A stretch of DNA of 64,000 nt, taken from Flavobacteriales bacterium. Lineage in GTDB: Bacteria; Bacteroidota; Bacteroidia; Flavobacteriales_F; PHOS-HE28. Shown here piece by piece: positions 34,839-42,644 of the stretch (its first letter is position 1; every line of letters starts with the position of its first letter). The notes beneath the pieces are model-generated. The model was not told where the DNA came from and ran no database searches. It worked only from the letters and a program-made list of their open reading frames with translations. The translations under genes and the position numbers were made by a program. The stretch is from assembly GCA_016705955.1 (NCBI GenBank), contig JADJKO010000003.1:62001-126000 (forward strand), written 5' to 3'.

Positions 34839-37832
34839 ATGAGAATGTACAGAGCCTTCATCACCTCGTTGCTCGCGGCGACGAGCGCGATCGTAATGCA
34901 AGGGCAACAGCCCGTGTTCCAATGGGCGGAAGCGGTGAACAACATCGCCTTCATGTATTACTCCGGATGCACGGATGCGGAAGTGGCAGCGGATGGTGCC
35001 GTGTATGTCACCGGCCAAGCGAAGGACGCATGGGCGCATGGCTCCTTGATCATCGAGAACGAAGTGGCGCGCAGCCCCTTCCTGGCCCGCTACGATGCGA
35101 GCGGGGACATGATCTGGGTGCGCCCCGGCGGCTGGGCGCTGACCACCGTGGGCAGCAATGCGATCTATGTGACCGGTGATTTCCACGGCACGAGGGACTT
35201 CGGCGGCAGCACGTTCACAGCGGATAGCCTGGACGCCTTCCTGATGCGATATGATGCGAACGGCAACGTGATCTGGGCGCGGCAGATGGGCGGCGGAGGA
35301 GGCGACAAGGGAATTTCCGTCGCCGTGGATGCCTTGGGACAGGTGCAGGTCGCCGGCATTTTCCAGGGTTCCGCAACGTTCGGCACCACGACCCTGATCG
35401 CCACGCACGATTCCACCGGCTTCCTCGCCACCTACGATGCCAGCGGCAATTTCATCCGGGCCATGATAGCAGGTGGCACCGACAACGTTGCGTACAACGT
35501 CGGTTACAACGTGGATCTGGCATGTGATGCGTCCGGTCACACCTATTGGTTCGGGATGTTCGATGGAACGGCATCATTCAACGGTACCAACCTCACCAGT
35601 TCAAGCGACAATGCAATGGCTCTGGCCCGCTTTGAAAGCAACGGCACCTGCACATGGGCGACCCGGATGGGCGGAACCGCGAACATCCCTGCCGGCTTGG
35701 GGATCGCGGCCAACGGCAATGCGTATGTCTCTGGCACCTTCAGAGCCAGCGGCACCTTCGGTACGATCAGCATTCCCGATTCCTTCACTGCCGATGATGC
35801 ATTCCTCGCGCTCTACGACCCGAACGGTGATCCGATCTGGGCACAGCGCATCGTCACCTCATCGTCCGCCGAACGCATGTACTCCATCACAGTGAACAGT
35901 GCCGGGAACGCCGTCGTCTCCGGTATTTCGGGCGGAACGAGCGCGACCGTTGGTGCGTCCACCATCACAGGTATTTCAGGCCAATTGACCTACGTGGCGG
36001 AGTTCGATGCAACAGGCGCCTTCCAATGGGCCGAACGGCTTTGCACGGCACGGCCGTTCATTGCCTTGGGTGCCATGGATGATCTCTACCTCTTCGGCAG
36101 CGAACTGTTCACTCCCGGATCCAACGGTACCATCTTCGACTTTGACACCGGCATCGCGATCGGGGGGGCCGTGTCAGGGCGTACGGACGCCTTTCTCGCC
36201 CATTACGATGTTGCACATGACTTCCAATGGTTGCGTGTGATGGGTAGCACGCCCCCGGCGTACGACCAGGGTGCCGGCATTGTCTCGGATGCGAACGGCA
36301 ACGTGTACACGGTCGGCAGATATACGGACTCCGCGATCCTGTGCGGGGATACCTTGAAGGAATTCCCGGCCGTCAGTTCAGGCTTCCTTAGCAAGCGCGA
36401 CGGCAGTGGCGCCTGCATCTGGACGCGCGAGTTCGGCACCAGTGGCAACAACGTCGCACACGCGATCACGATCGATGGGAATGGAGATCTGATCATTGCA
36501 GGCGCGTTCTCTGATACGGTGACCTTGGGATCCGTACAACTGGTGAGCGACGGCGGCCGCGATCTTTTCGTAGCCAAGTACGACCCGAACGGCGTTTGCC
36601 TGTGGGCGAAGCGGGGGGGCGGCACGGCCAATGAAGATGCGACCTCGGTGGCCGTAAGTGCCAATGGTGATGTGAGCATCGCTGGATCCTACTTCGGCGC
36701 GACCACCATTGGAACGGCCACCTTCACGAGTGCGGGCGGCTTCGATATGTTCATTGCGCACTACGATGCATCCGGCAACCTCGGCTGGGCGAAAAGCATG
36801 GGCGGTGCCGGATACGACCTCCTCGTCGGCCTGGCTCTGGACGCCACAGGCAATGCCTATCTCTCCGGGTCCTTTACTGCATCGGCCACCTTCGATACGG
36901 AAACCATCATCGGCACCGGAAGTGCCGACATGTTCCTAGCGAAATATGATGGGTCCGGAGACCCGGTGTGGGTGCAAAGCATGCCAGGCACGGGATCGAA
37001 CACCGGTGCCGCCTTGGTGATCAATGATACCGGGAACCTCTATGTCACCGGCCATTACTACAACACCATCGATCTTGGTAGCGTCACCCTCACCAGGAGC
37101 CCCAGCAACGTCAGGGCCTTTCTTGCCTGTTACACCGATGCAGGCGTGAACCTGTGGGCGCAGGATATCCAGTCGACCGGAGGGACTGAAGGCTATGCGC
37201 TCGCCGCACGGCCGGGAGGCGATATCGTTCTCGCGGGTCAGTTGGTTGGTACGGCGGTATTCGCAGGCACCACGCTCACGAGCACAAGCGGCTATGGCGA
37301 TGTCCTTCTTGCTGCATATAACGCCGCCGGACAGCCGCTGTGGGCAACGAACATGGGGGGCAACGGCACGTGGGATCAGGCGGCGGCAGCGGGCGTCTGT
37401 GCAGACGCGGATCATGTCCATGCCACGGGCTACTTCGGTGGTTTGTTCTACAACTCGGACTACAACGGGGGCTCCATCACCTTTGTGCCGGGTGATCCCA
37501 GCACCACGCGCTACGCACCGAACAGCCTGGATGTGTTCGTGGTGAAGTACGCCATCGATGAGTCCGTGGGCTTGCACGACGTGCTCGTTTCCACCCCATC
37601 GCTCATTCTCTCTCCCAACCCGGTGGATCACTTCTTCACTTTGAGCGGCGATGATCTGGAAAGCGGCGCCACTCTCGCGGTGCGTGATATGACGGGCCGC
37701 GAAGTGCCCCTCCCCTTCACCATACAAACGAACAAGGCCATGGTCGATGCCTCTTCGCTTTCATCGGGCAGCTATTCGATCATCGTACGCACTTCTCGCA
37801 GCATGATCACGCAGCGCTTCATCAAAGAATAA
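34839..37832 (+). CDS. Large T9SS cargo protein with SBBP-like beta-propeller repeats (copy B)
   Basis: A 997-residue paralogue of the upstream protein: signal peptide MRMYRAFITSLLAATSAIV, mature start QQPVFQWAEAV, about fifteen SBBP-like repeats, and a sorting domain starting LILSPNPVDHFFTL and ending TQRFIKE. It begins ten bases after the copy A stop, so the two are probably one transcript. The end and downstream 38 bp match the end of the cargo gene at 29897, showing that the tails were shuffled or duplicated. Confidence 0.9.
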   Translation: MRMYRAFITSLLAATSAIVMQGQQPVFQWAEAVNNIAFMYYSGCTDAEVAADGAVYVTGQAKDAWAHGSLIIENEVARSPFLARYDASGDMIWVRPGGWALTTVGSNAIYVTGDFHGTRDFGGSTFTADSLDAFLMRYDANGNVIWARQMGGGGGDKGISVAVDALGQVQVAGIFQGSATFGTTTLIATHDSTGFLATYDASGNFIRAMIAGGTDNVAYNVGYNVDLACDASGHTYWFGMFDGTASFNGTNLTSSSDNAMALARFESNGTCTWATRMGGTANIPAGLGIAANGNAYVSGTFRASGTFGTISIPDSFTADDAFLALYDPNGDPIWAQRIVTSSSAERMYSITVNSAGNAVVSGISGGTSATVGASTITGISGQLTYVAEFDATGAFQWAERLCTARPFIALGAMDDLYLFGSELFTPGSNGTIFDFDTGIAIGGAVSGRTDAFLAHYDVAHDFQWLRVMGSTPPAYDQGAGIVSDANGNVYTVGRYTDSAILCGDTLKEFPAVSSGFLSKRDGSGACIWTREFGTSGNNVAHAITIDGNGDLIIAGAFSDTVTLGSVQLVSDGGRDLFVAKYDPNGVCLWAKRGGGTANEDATSVAVSANGDVSIAGSYFGATTIGTATFTSAGGFDMFIAHYDASGNLGWAKSMGGAGYDLLVGLALDATGNAYLSGSFTASATFDTETIIGTGSADMFLAKYDGSGDPVWVQSMPGTGSNTGAALVINDTGNLYVTGHYYNTIDLGSVTLTRSPSNVRAFLACYTDAGVNLWAQDIQSTGGTEGYALAARPGGDIVLAGQLVGTAVFAGTTLTSTSGYGDVLLAAYNAAGQPLWATNMGGNGTWDQAAAAGVCADADHVHATGYFGGLFYNSDYNGGSITFVPGDPSTTRYAPNSLDVFVVKYAIDESVGLHDVLVSTPSLILSPNPVDHFFTLSGDDLESGATLAVRDMTGREVPLPFTIQTNKAMVDASSLSSGSYSIIVRTSRSMITQRFIKE

Positions 37833-37868
37833 GGTCGGTGTTGCTTTCCATCGATCATCCATCCGTGC
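37830..37868 (+). repeat. Duplicated segment, copy 2
   Basis: Partner of 31427-31465, here leading into the intact response regulator. Confidence 0.9.
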
Positions 37869-37923
37869 CATTTGCTTGCATCGCGATCAGGTCCTTTCTT
37901 CGAACTCGGGAACAAAAGACTTC

Positions 37924-38595
37924 ATGAGCAACTCCCCCATCCGCGTCATCGCCTTCGACGACAACAAGGACCTGCGCGACATGTTCCGCATGCTCGTGGA
38001 CGCGCAACCCGACATGGTGTGCGTGGCGGTGCATCCGGACCTGAGCCAACTGATGCGCGACCTCGACGCCGCGAAGCCGGACGTGATCGTGATGGACATC
38101 CAGATGCCGGGCCCCGGTTCAGAGACCGGGGTGACGGGCATTTGGGGTGTGCGGGCGATCAAAGCGCGCTGGCCCGATGCGCGGATCCTGATGCAGACCG
38201 TCTTCGAGGATGAGGAAAAGGTCTTCGATGCCATCCGCGCAGGAGCCAGCGGATACATCCTCAAGACCTCCAGTGGTGATGAGATGATGAAGGCCATCCG
38301 CGATGTGCATGCGGGCGGCTCGGCCATGACGCCTGCCATCGCATTCAAGGTGCTCGAACATTTCCGCGTGAGTGCACCGCCGAGCGAAGCACGACCGATG
38401 GACCCCGGCTTGAGCGAGCGCGAAAAGAGCGTACTGACGTTGTTGGTGAAAGGCCGCAGCTACAAGATGATCGCGGACGAGCTCGGCATCAGCTACCACA
38501 CCGTGGACAGCCACATCCGGCGCATCTACGAAAAGCTGCACGTGTCCAACGGCACGGAGGCGGTGAGCAAGGCGATCAGGGATCGGCTGGTGTGA
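37924..38595 (+). CDS. LuxR/NarL-family response regulator
   Basis: A 223-residue regulator. The receiver domain has acidic FDDNKD, the phospho-aspartate in VIVMDIQMPG, threonine-position MQT and the lysine in GYILK. The output domain is a LuxR-type helix-turn-helix (LSEREKSVLTLLVKGRSYKMIADELGI, YHTVDSHIRRIYEKL). It is the natural partner of the HisKA_3 kinase at 26771; the three cargo genes between them are candidate targets. A decayed copy of its 5' end is at 31521. Confidence 0.94.
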   Translation: MSNSPIRVIAFDDNKDLRDMFRMLVDAQPDMVCVAVHPDLSQLMRDLDAAKPDVIVMDIQMPGPGSETGVTGIWGVRAIKARWPDARILMQTVFEDEEKVFDAIRAGASGYILKTSSGDEMMKAIRDVHAGGSAMTPAIAFKVLEHFRVSAPPSEARPMDPGLSEREKSVLTLLVKGRSYKMIADELGISYHTVDSHIRRIYEKLHVSNGTEAVSKAIRDRLV

Positions 38596-38623
38596 TCCCG
38601 CTCGCTCACCCTGTGGCATAACC

Positions 38624-39250
38624 TCACGCCGACGCTCTGCCCAACGCCGGATCGCTCTTCGCGCCTTCACCGGCGGTTCCCACCGCGCTCACCAGGAACC
38701 AGAAAGGCTTGTACGGCTCCAGGCCCTTCACCAGAAAGCGCACTTTCCCGGTCACGGTGAGCAAGGTCAACTTCGCGGCCGGGTCGGCGGGATCCTGCTC
38801 GGTGGAATACAGCCGGTAGAAATCCGCACCGTACACCCCCTTCCACAGCACTTCCACCTCCCCGGTGATGCCCGTCATGCGCGCGTAGCGGATCTCAGGA
38901 ACGCCCACCGGACCCACCGGCTCGGGGAATTTGGCCAGCGGATAGCCGCTGCTCTCCAGGATGGTCAGATCACCATCGCCCTGCACGCGCACATAATCGG
39001 CTTGCGTGCGCAACATGTCCCGGCCCTGCTTGGCCAGGTCGTCGCGCAAGAGACGGTCGTGGCGGCTGCCGTTGGTGGCCACCTGGATCGCCGTCTCCAG
39101 ATCATCGGCTAAGGTGGTCATGGTGGCCAGCGGGATCGGCGGCGCGGGGAAGCTCGCGTTCGCCGTGAGGTGGGCGATCACATTGCGCAACAGCGCGAGC
39201 AGATCGATGTTGCGTAAGCGGGAAAGAGCCAATTTGATATTCGCACGCAT
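38624..39250 (-). CDS. Fibronectin type III-like domain protein, function unknown
   Basis: A 208-residue protein starting MRANIKLALSRLRNID at the ATG 39250. The first 100 residues are helical (DDLETAIQVATNGSRHDRLLRDDL), the last 90 form a fibronectin type III-like unit (ITGEVEVLWKGVYGADFYRLY, GLEPYKPFWFLVSAVG). No signal peptide. The open frame extends upstream to 39622 through the IS element end, which is not credible. Convergent with the response regulator. Confidence 0.6.
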   Translation of the reverse strand: MRANIKLALSRLRNIDLLALLRNVIAHLTANASFPAPPIPLATMTTLADDLETAIQVATNGSRHDRLLRDDLAKQGRDMLRTQADYVRVQGDGDLTILESSGYPLAKFPEPVGPVGVPEIRYARMTGITGEVEVLWKGVYGADFYRLYSTEQDPADPAAKLTLLTVTGKVRFLVKGLEPYKPFWFLVSAVGTAGEGAKSDPALGRASA

Positions 39251-39369
39251 GACAAGAGGCCTCTGGGTCTTCCGGAGCCACCCGGGTTGTGGTTGAACAG
39301 GCATGCAACGCGGGTGTTTTCGCGTTTGGTATAAGGCCCCTAGCCGTATGCGGAAACGCATGGAAGAGA

Positions 39370-40678
39370 CTGTTAGGATAAGTGTGTCAATTGGGTTCGA
39401 ATGATTTTCTTCAACCAACCAGACACCGATGATGAAGACACCAAGGACAAGGAAGCCCCGGAAGGGCAAGCACGATGTGGAGTTGACGCCCTTCGAGCAA
39501 GAGGCTGTTAAGGGTTTGTATGCTGGTAAGCCTTTGCTGGGGGCGGATGGCGTGTTGAGCGCGATGGTCCAGCGGATCAGTGCAGGCCAGCCTGAGCGGT
39601 GAGGTGCAAGCACATCTTGCACAGCCCGCAGAGACGAGCAACCGGCGCAACGGATACACGGCCAAGCGCTTGAAGACCAGTGTTGGCGAGGTGGACATCG
39701 CCACCCCGCGTGATCGGGCGGGCACCTTCGAGCCGCAGTTGGTTGGCAAGCGACAGCGCGTGCTGAACGCGGAGCTGGACCAGAAGATCCTAGGACTGTA
39801 CAGCCTAGGTATGAGCTACCGGGACATCAGCCGCCACCTGCGGGAGATCATGGTGGAGACCAACGAGGCCACGATCAACGCCGTGACCGAGTTGGTGGTG
39901 GAAGACCTGCGGGCCTGGCAGAGCCGCCCTTGGACCGCCTGTACGTGCTGGTGTGGATGGACGCAGCCTTCTTCAAGATCGAAGCACGAGGATCTATCAC
40001 AACCGTGCTGTGTACACTGTGCTGGGCGTGGACATGCAAGGGCGCAAGGACGTACTGGGCACGTACATCGAAGAGACCGAGGGCGCGCGCTTCTGGCTGG
40101 GCGTGCTCAGCGATCTACAGCAACGAGGCGTGCAGGATATCCTGATCAGCTGCACGGATAACCTCAAGGGCTTCCCCGAAGCGATCGAGGCGATCTACCC
40201 TCGTACCGATGTGCAGGGCTGCATCGTGCACCAGGTGCGTAACTCCATGCGCCATGTGAGCTACAAGGAGATCAAGGAACTGGTGGCCAGCATGCGCACG
40301 ATCTACAAGGCGCCCAATATGCAAGAGGCCGAAGCAGCACTGGAGACCTTCGCCATAGGCTGGGAAAAGCGCTACCCGCGCGTGGTGGAGAGTTGGCGCA
40401 GCAACTGGCCCCGCCTGAGCAGCTTCCTGCGCTACCCCGAACCCATCCGCCGCATGATGTACACCACCAATATCATCGAGGGTTACCACGCCCAACTCCG
40501 CAAGGTCACCAAGACCAAGCGCGTCTTCGATGGCGACAAGGCATTGCTCAAGCTCCTATACCTGGTGCAGCAACGCATCGCCAACGAGCAATGGGCCAAC
40601 CCCCTGCTCAACTGGCGAACCATATACTTGAGCATCGAGATACTCTTCAAAGACCGCTTGACACACTTAGATTAACAG
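39370..40678 (+). mobile_element. IS256-family insertion sequence, degenerate
   Basis: Terminal inverted repeats CTGTTAGGATAAGTGTGTCAA (39370-39390) and TTGACACACTTAGATTAACAG (40658-40678) match at 18 of 21 positions. They enclose a broken mutator-type transposase gene. No target duplication is visible in the flanks. Confidence 0.88.
39429..40675 (+). pseudogene. IS256-family (mutator type) transposase, frameshifted
   Basis: The protein can be read only by changing frame three times: MMKTPRTRKPRKGK to a stop at 39602; GEVQAHLAQPAETSNRRNGY to about 39936 (KILGLYSLGMSYRDI); DRLYVLVWMDAAFFKIE around 39935-40000; and AVYTVLGVDMQGRKDVLG to the stop at 40675. Family landmarks are the DDE region (WMDA, SCTDNLKGF, glutamate in TTNIIEGYHAQLRK) and WLGVLSDLQQRGV. 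With three shifts it should be inactive unless some are read errors. Confidence 0.9.
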
Positions 40679-40762
40679 ACCCCCCCGGCCAATTTTGTTC
40701 CCTGCGGAATGCGAAGCGCCATCCCAAGCGCGTTCGTCACACCCCCATTCCGCTGCGATCCC

Positions 40763-41410
40763 ATGACCAAAAAACCTTACGACCGCTACACCGCGCTCTG
40801 GAAGGTCTGCAATGTGCATTGGCAGGCATGGTCCCACTCCGAGCCGTGCCGGGCGGCCATTGTCGGCCTGCGCGACCGCACCGCAGCCATGGAACCGCTG
40901 TTGCCGAAGTTGAATCCGCTCGCCCGGCAGAACGCCTGGCGTCGCGGGGATATCATCAAACAATTGGCTTCGCGGGTGCTGCGTGCCATGAACCCCCTTC
41001 GCCAAATGGCGGCGGACCACCCGGAAATGGGCATCCGCACCGCGCACCTGCCCAACCGGCACCATCGAAGCTGGACCCACCGATCGGACTCGGCTGTGGC
41101 CGTCCACGCGGAGGAGGTGTTCGCTCTCGTCAGCCAACGCATGCTCGACCTGCATGCCTATGGTTACCCACCGCTGGAACTGGATGAATTCGCTAAACAA
41201 CTGGAGGACTACCGGGCCGAACAGGGCACCATGAACACGGCGCGCAGCGAATACCAATTGCTGCTGGATGGTTGTGCCGCCTTGGTACACGACCATTTGG
41301 ACCCCGCGATCGCGGATCTGGACGGCGTCGCTGCATTCAAGGAAGCGTACCGCCGTTCGCGGGAAGCGCTCGATCGACAACGCGAGGCGGATCGTCCGGA
41401 ATTCGATTGA
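40763..41410 (+). CDS. Hypothetical protein
   Basis: A 215-residue, soluble, mostly helical protein beginning MTKKPYDRYTALWKVCN. Rich in arginine, histidine and alanine; no signal peptide, no membrane segment and no motif I recognise. ATG 40763 is chosen over the upstream 40709 frame, which runs into the IS flank. It follows the IS256 remnant directly and looks like accessory content. Confidence 0.55.
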   Translation: MTKKPYDRYTALWKVCNVHWQAWSHSEPCRAAIVGLRDRTAAMEPLLPKLNPLARQNAWRRGDIIKQLASRVLRAMNPLRQMAADHPEMGIRTAHLPNRHHRSWTHRSDSAVAVHAEEVFALVSQRMLDLHAYGYPPLELDEFAKQLEDYRAEQGTMNTARSEYQLLLDGCAALVHDHLDPAIADLDGVAAFKEAYRRSREALDRQREADRPEFD

Positions 41411-41426
41411 GCCCGGATCGGGATGC

Positions 41427-41807
41427 CTAGGCCGCCTCCTTGCCGGAACCGTCGGCTGCCTTGTGCGTCAAGTGGAAGCCGTGGCAACGCGGGCATTCGT
41501 AAACGCGCATGCGCCCACGGCCGGTGTTCCAGATGCGGTTGGACTGCGCATGGGCCCCCACCTCGGTATAGATCACCTTATCGCCGCAACGTGGCGCTTC
41601 GTGGGTGCGGTGTACAATGCGTGTCCGTGTCAGGTACACCGCGCGGTCGCACAGGCGCACCGCCTCGTGCAATTCCACCTTCTTCAGGTGTTCCAGCACC
41701 TTGGTGCGCAGTTCCGGCTCGGTGAACAGGAAAAGCTCATCCACCAACCCGGGGTGGTTCTGGATGAATGCGGCCAGCTTCTGCTGGAGGTCCTTCGCGG
41801 TGTTCAT
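41427..41807 (-). CDS. Hypothetical protein with zinc-ribbon-like C-terminus
   Basis: A 126-residue protein starting MNTAKDLQQKLAAF at the ATG 41807. The first 60 residues are helical; the second half has APRCGDKVIYTEVGAHAQS and YECPRCHGFHLTHK, a cysteine/histidine pattern suggesting one zinc site. Function unknown. Convergent with the gene at 40763. Confidence 0.6.
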   Translation of the reverse strand: MNTAKDLQQKLAAFIQNHPGLVDELFLFTEPELRTKVLEHLKKVELHEAVRLCDRAVYLTRTRIVHRTHEAPRCGDKVIYTEVGAHAQSNRIWNTGRGRMRVYECPRCHGFHLTHKAADGSGKEAA

Positions 41808-41918
41808 GGCGCATGGTCCTTTCTTGGTTATGGCCCTATAACGCAGGCGGGGCGGGACTGTTGCCCCGGAAGAGGGCGCAATGCACAAGAAATACGGGAG
41901 GATGTACAGGGCTGAGGG

Positions 41919-41930
41919 GGCGGACCCTGC
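41919..41930 (+). repeat. GGCGGACCCTGC motif, copy 1
   Basis: The same 12-mer is at 46934-46945 and 48110-48121, always between genes of the accessory region. Confidence 0.5.
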
Positions 41931-41943
41931 CCAGATCCGTCCT

Positions 41944-42375
41944 CTAATTCAAATGCGCGCGCTTCTCAGCGCGCAAGCGCAGCACCGAGCGCACCACCCA
42001 CTTCGGGCCATCCCACCGGAAGTACACGGCATGGTCGGATCGTGGATCGAAGACCACGCCCACATCGTCACCTTTCAGCAGGTCGCCCATGAGGTCCAGT
42101 ACGGTACAGGTGAGCACCGCGATCCCTCCCTCCTGCTTGGGCAGCTCCGCTGTGGTGGTGTACACCCACACCGTGGGGCCCAACTCCGGATCCATGGCCG
42201 TAGCGAATTCCGGCGTTTCGAATTGCCCATTGGCACCGGCGCGCACTTCCAGCAGCACCGTGCAACTCTTCTCCCCGAAGAGCTTGAGCAGTTCCATGGT
42301 GTTGTCCTCGTGGCCATTGGCCACGTACCGCTTCAAGGCGGCGTGCAGGATGGTGTTGGATGGAGGGGCGGCCAT
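41944..42375 (-). CDS. Hypothetical SseB-like protein
   Basis: A 143-residue protein starting MAAPPSNTILHAALKRYVANG at the ATG 42375. The opening HAALKRYV plus ELLKLFGEKSCTVLLEV and PTVWVYTTTAELPK are loosely like the N-terminal SseB domain, but no diagnostic motif is present. No signal peptide. Divergent from the HD/GHKL gene, 270 bp away. Confidence 0.5.
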   Translation of the reverse strand: MAAPPSNTILHAALKRYVANGHEDNTMELLKLFGEKSCTVLLEVRAGANGQFETPEFATAMDPELGPTVWVYTTTAELPKQEGGIAVLTCTVLDLMGDLLKGDDVGVVFDPRSDHAVYFRWDGPKWVVRSVLRLRAEKRAHLN

Positions 42376-42644
42376 TGGAAGTGGGGTTGATTGGGAGGAT
42401 AACGGGGTGTGAAGGGGGAAGGTATGTGGGTGTGTTGTCACAGTGAACGGACTGCCTGCTTGGGTTTGGAGGCCGCGGGGTGGAAAGGGGGCGACATGTC
42501 GAATCGAAGGATCTCCGCAACAATTCCTGTCGGGAATCCTCACAGTAAATCAGGCTTCGAGAGTTCCCGCTTCTGACTCTCATACAATCGCGAACGCATG
42601 GGCTTTCCGAAAAGAACCTGAACTTAGGCTTGTTAATCCGAGCT

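Noticed and set aside
30050..37700. Regular repeats considered as a CRISPR or tandem DNA array
   Set aside because: They are degenerate coding repeats (delta-60 and SBBP-like protein units) without constant DNA units or spacers.
39370..40678. Target-site duplication for the IS256-type element
   Set aside because: The bases next to the two ends (GGAAGAGA and ACCCCCCC) do not match.
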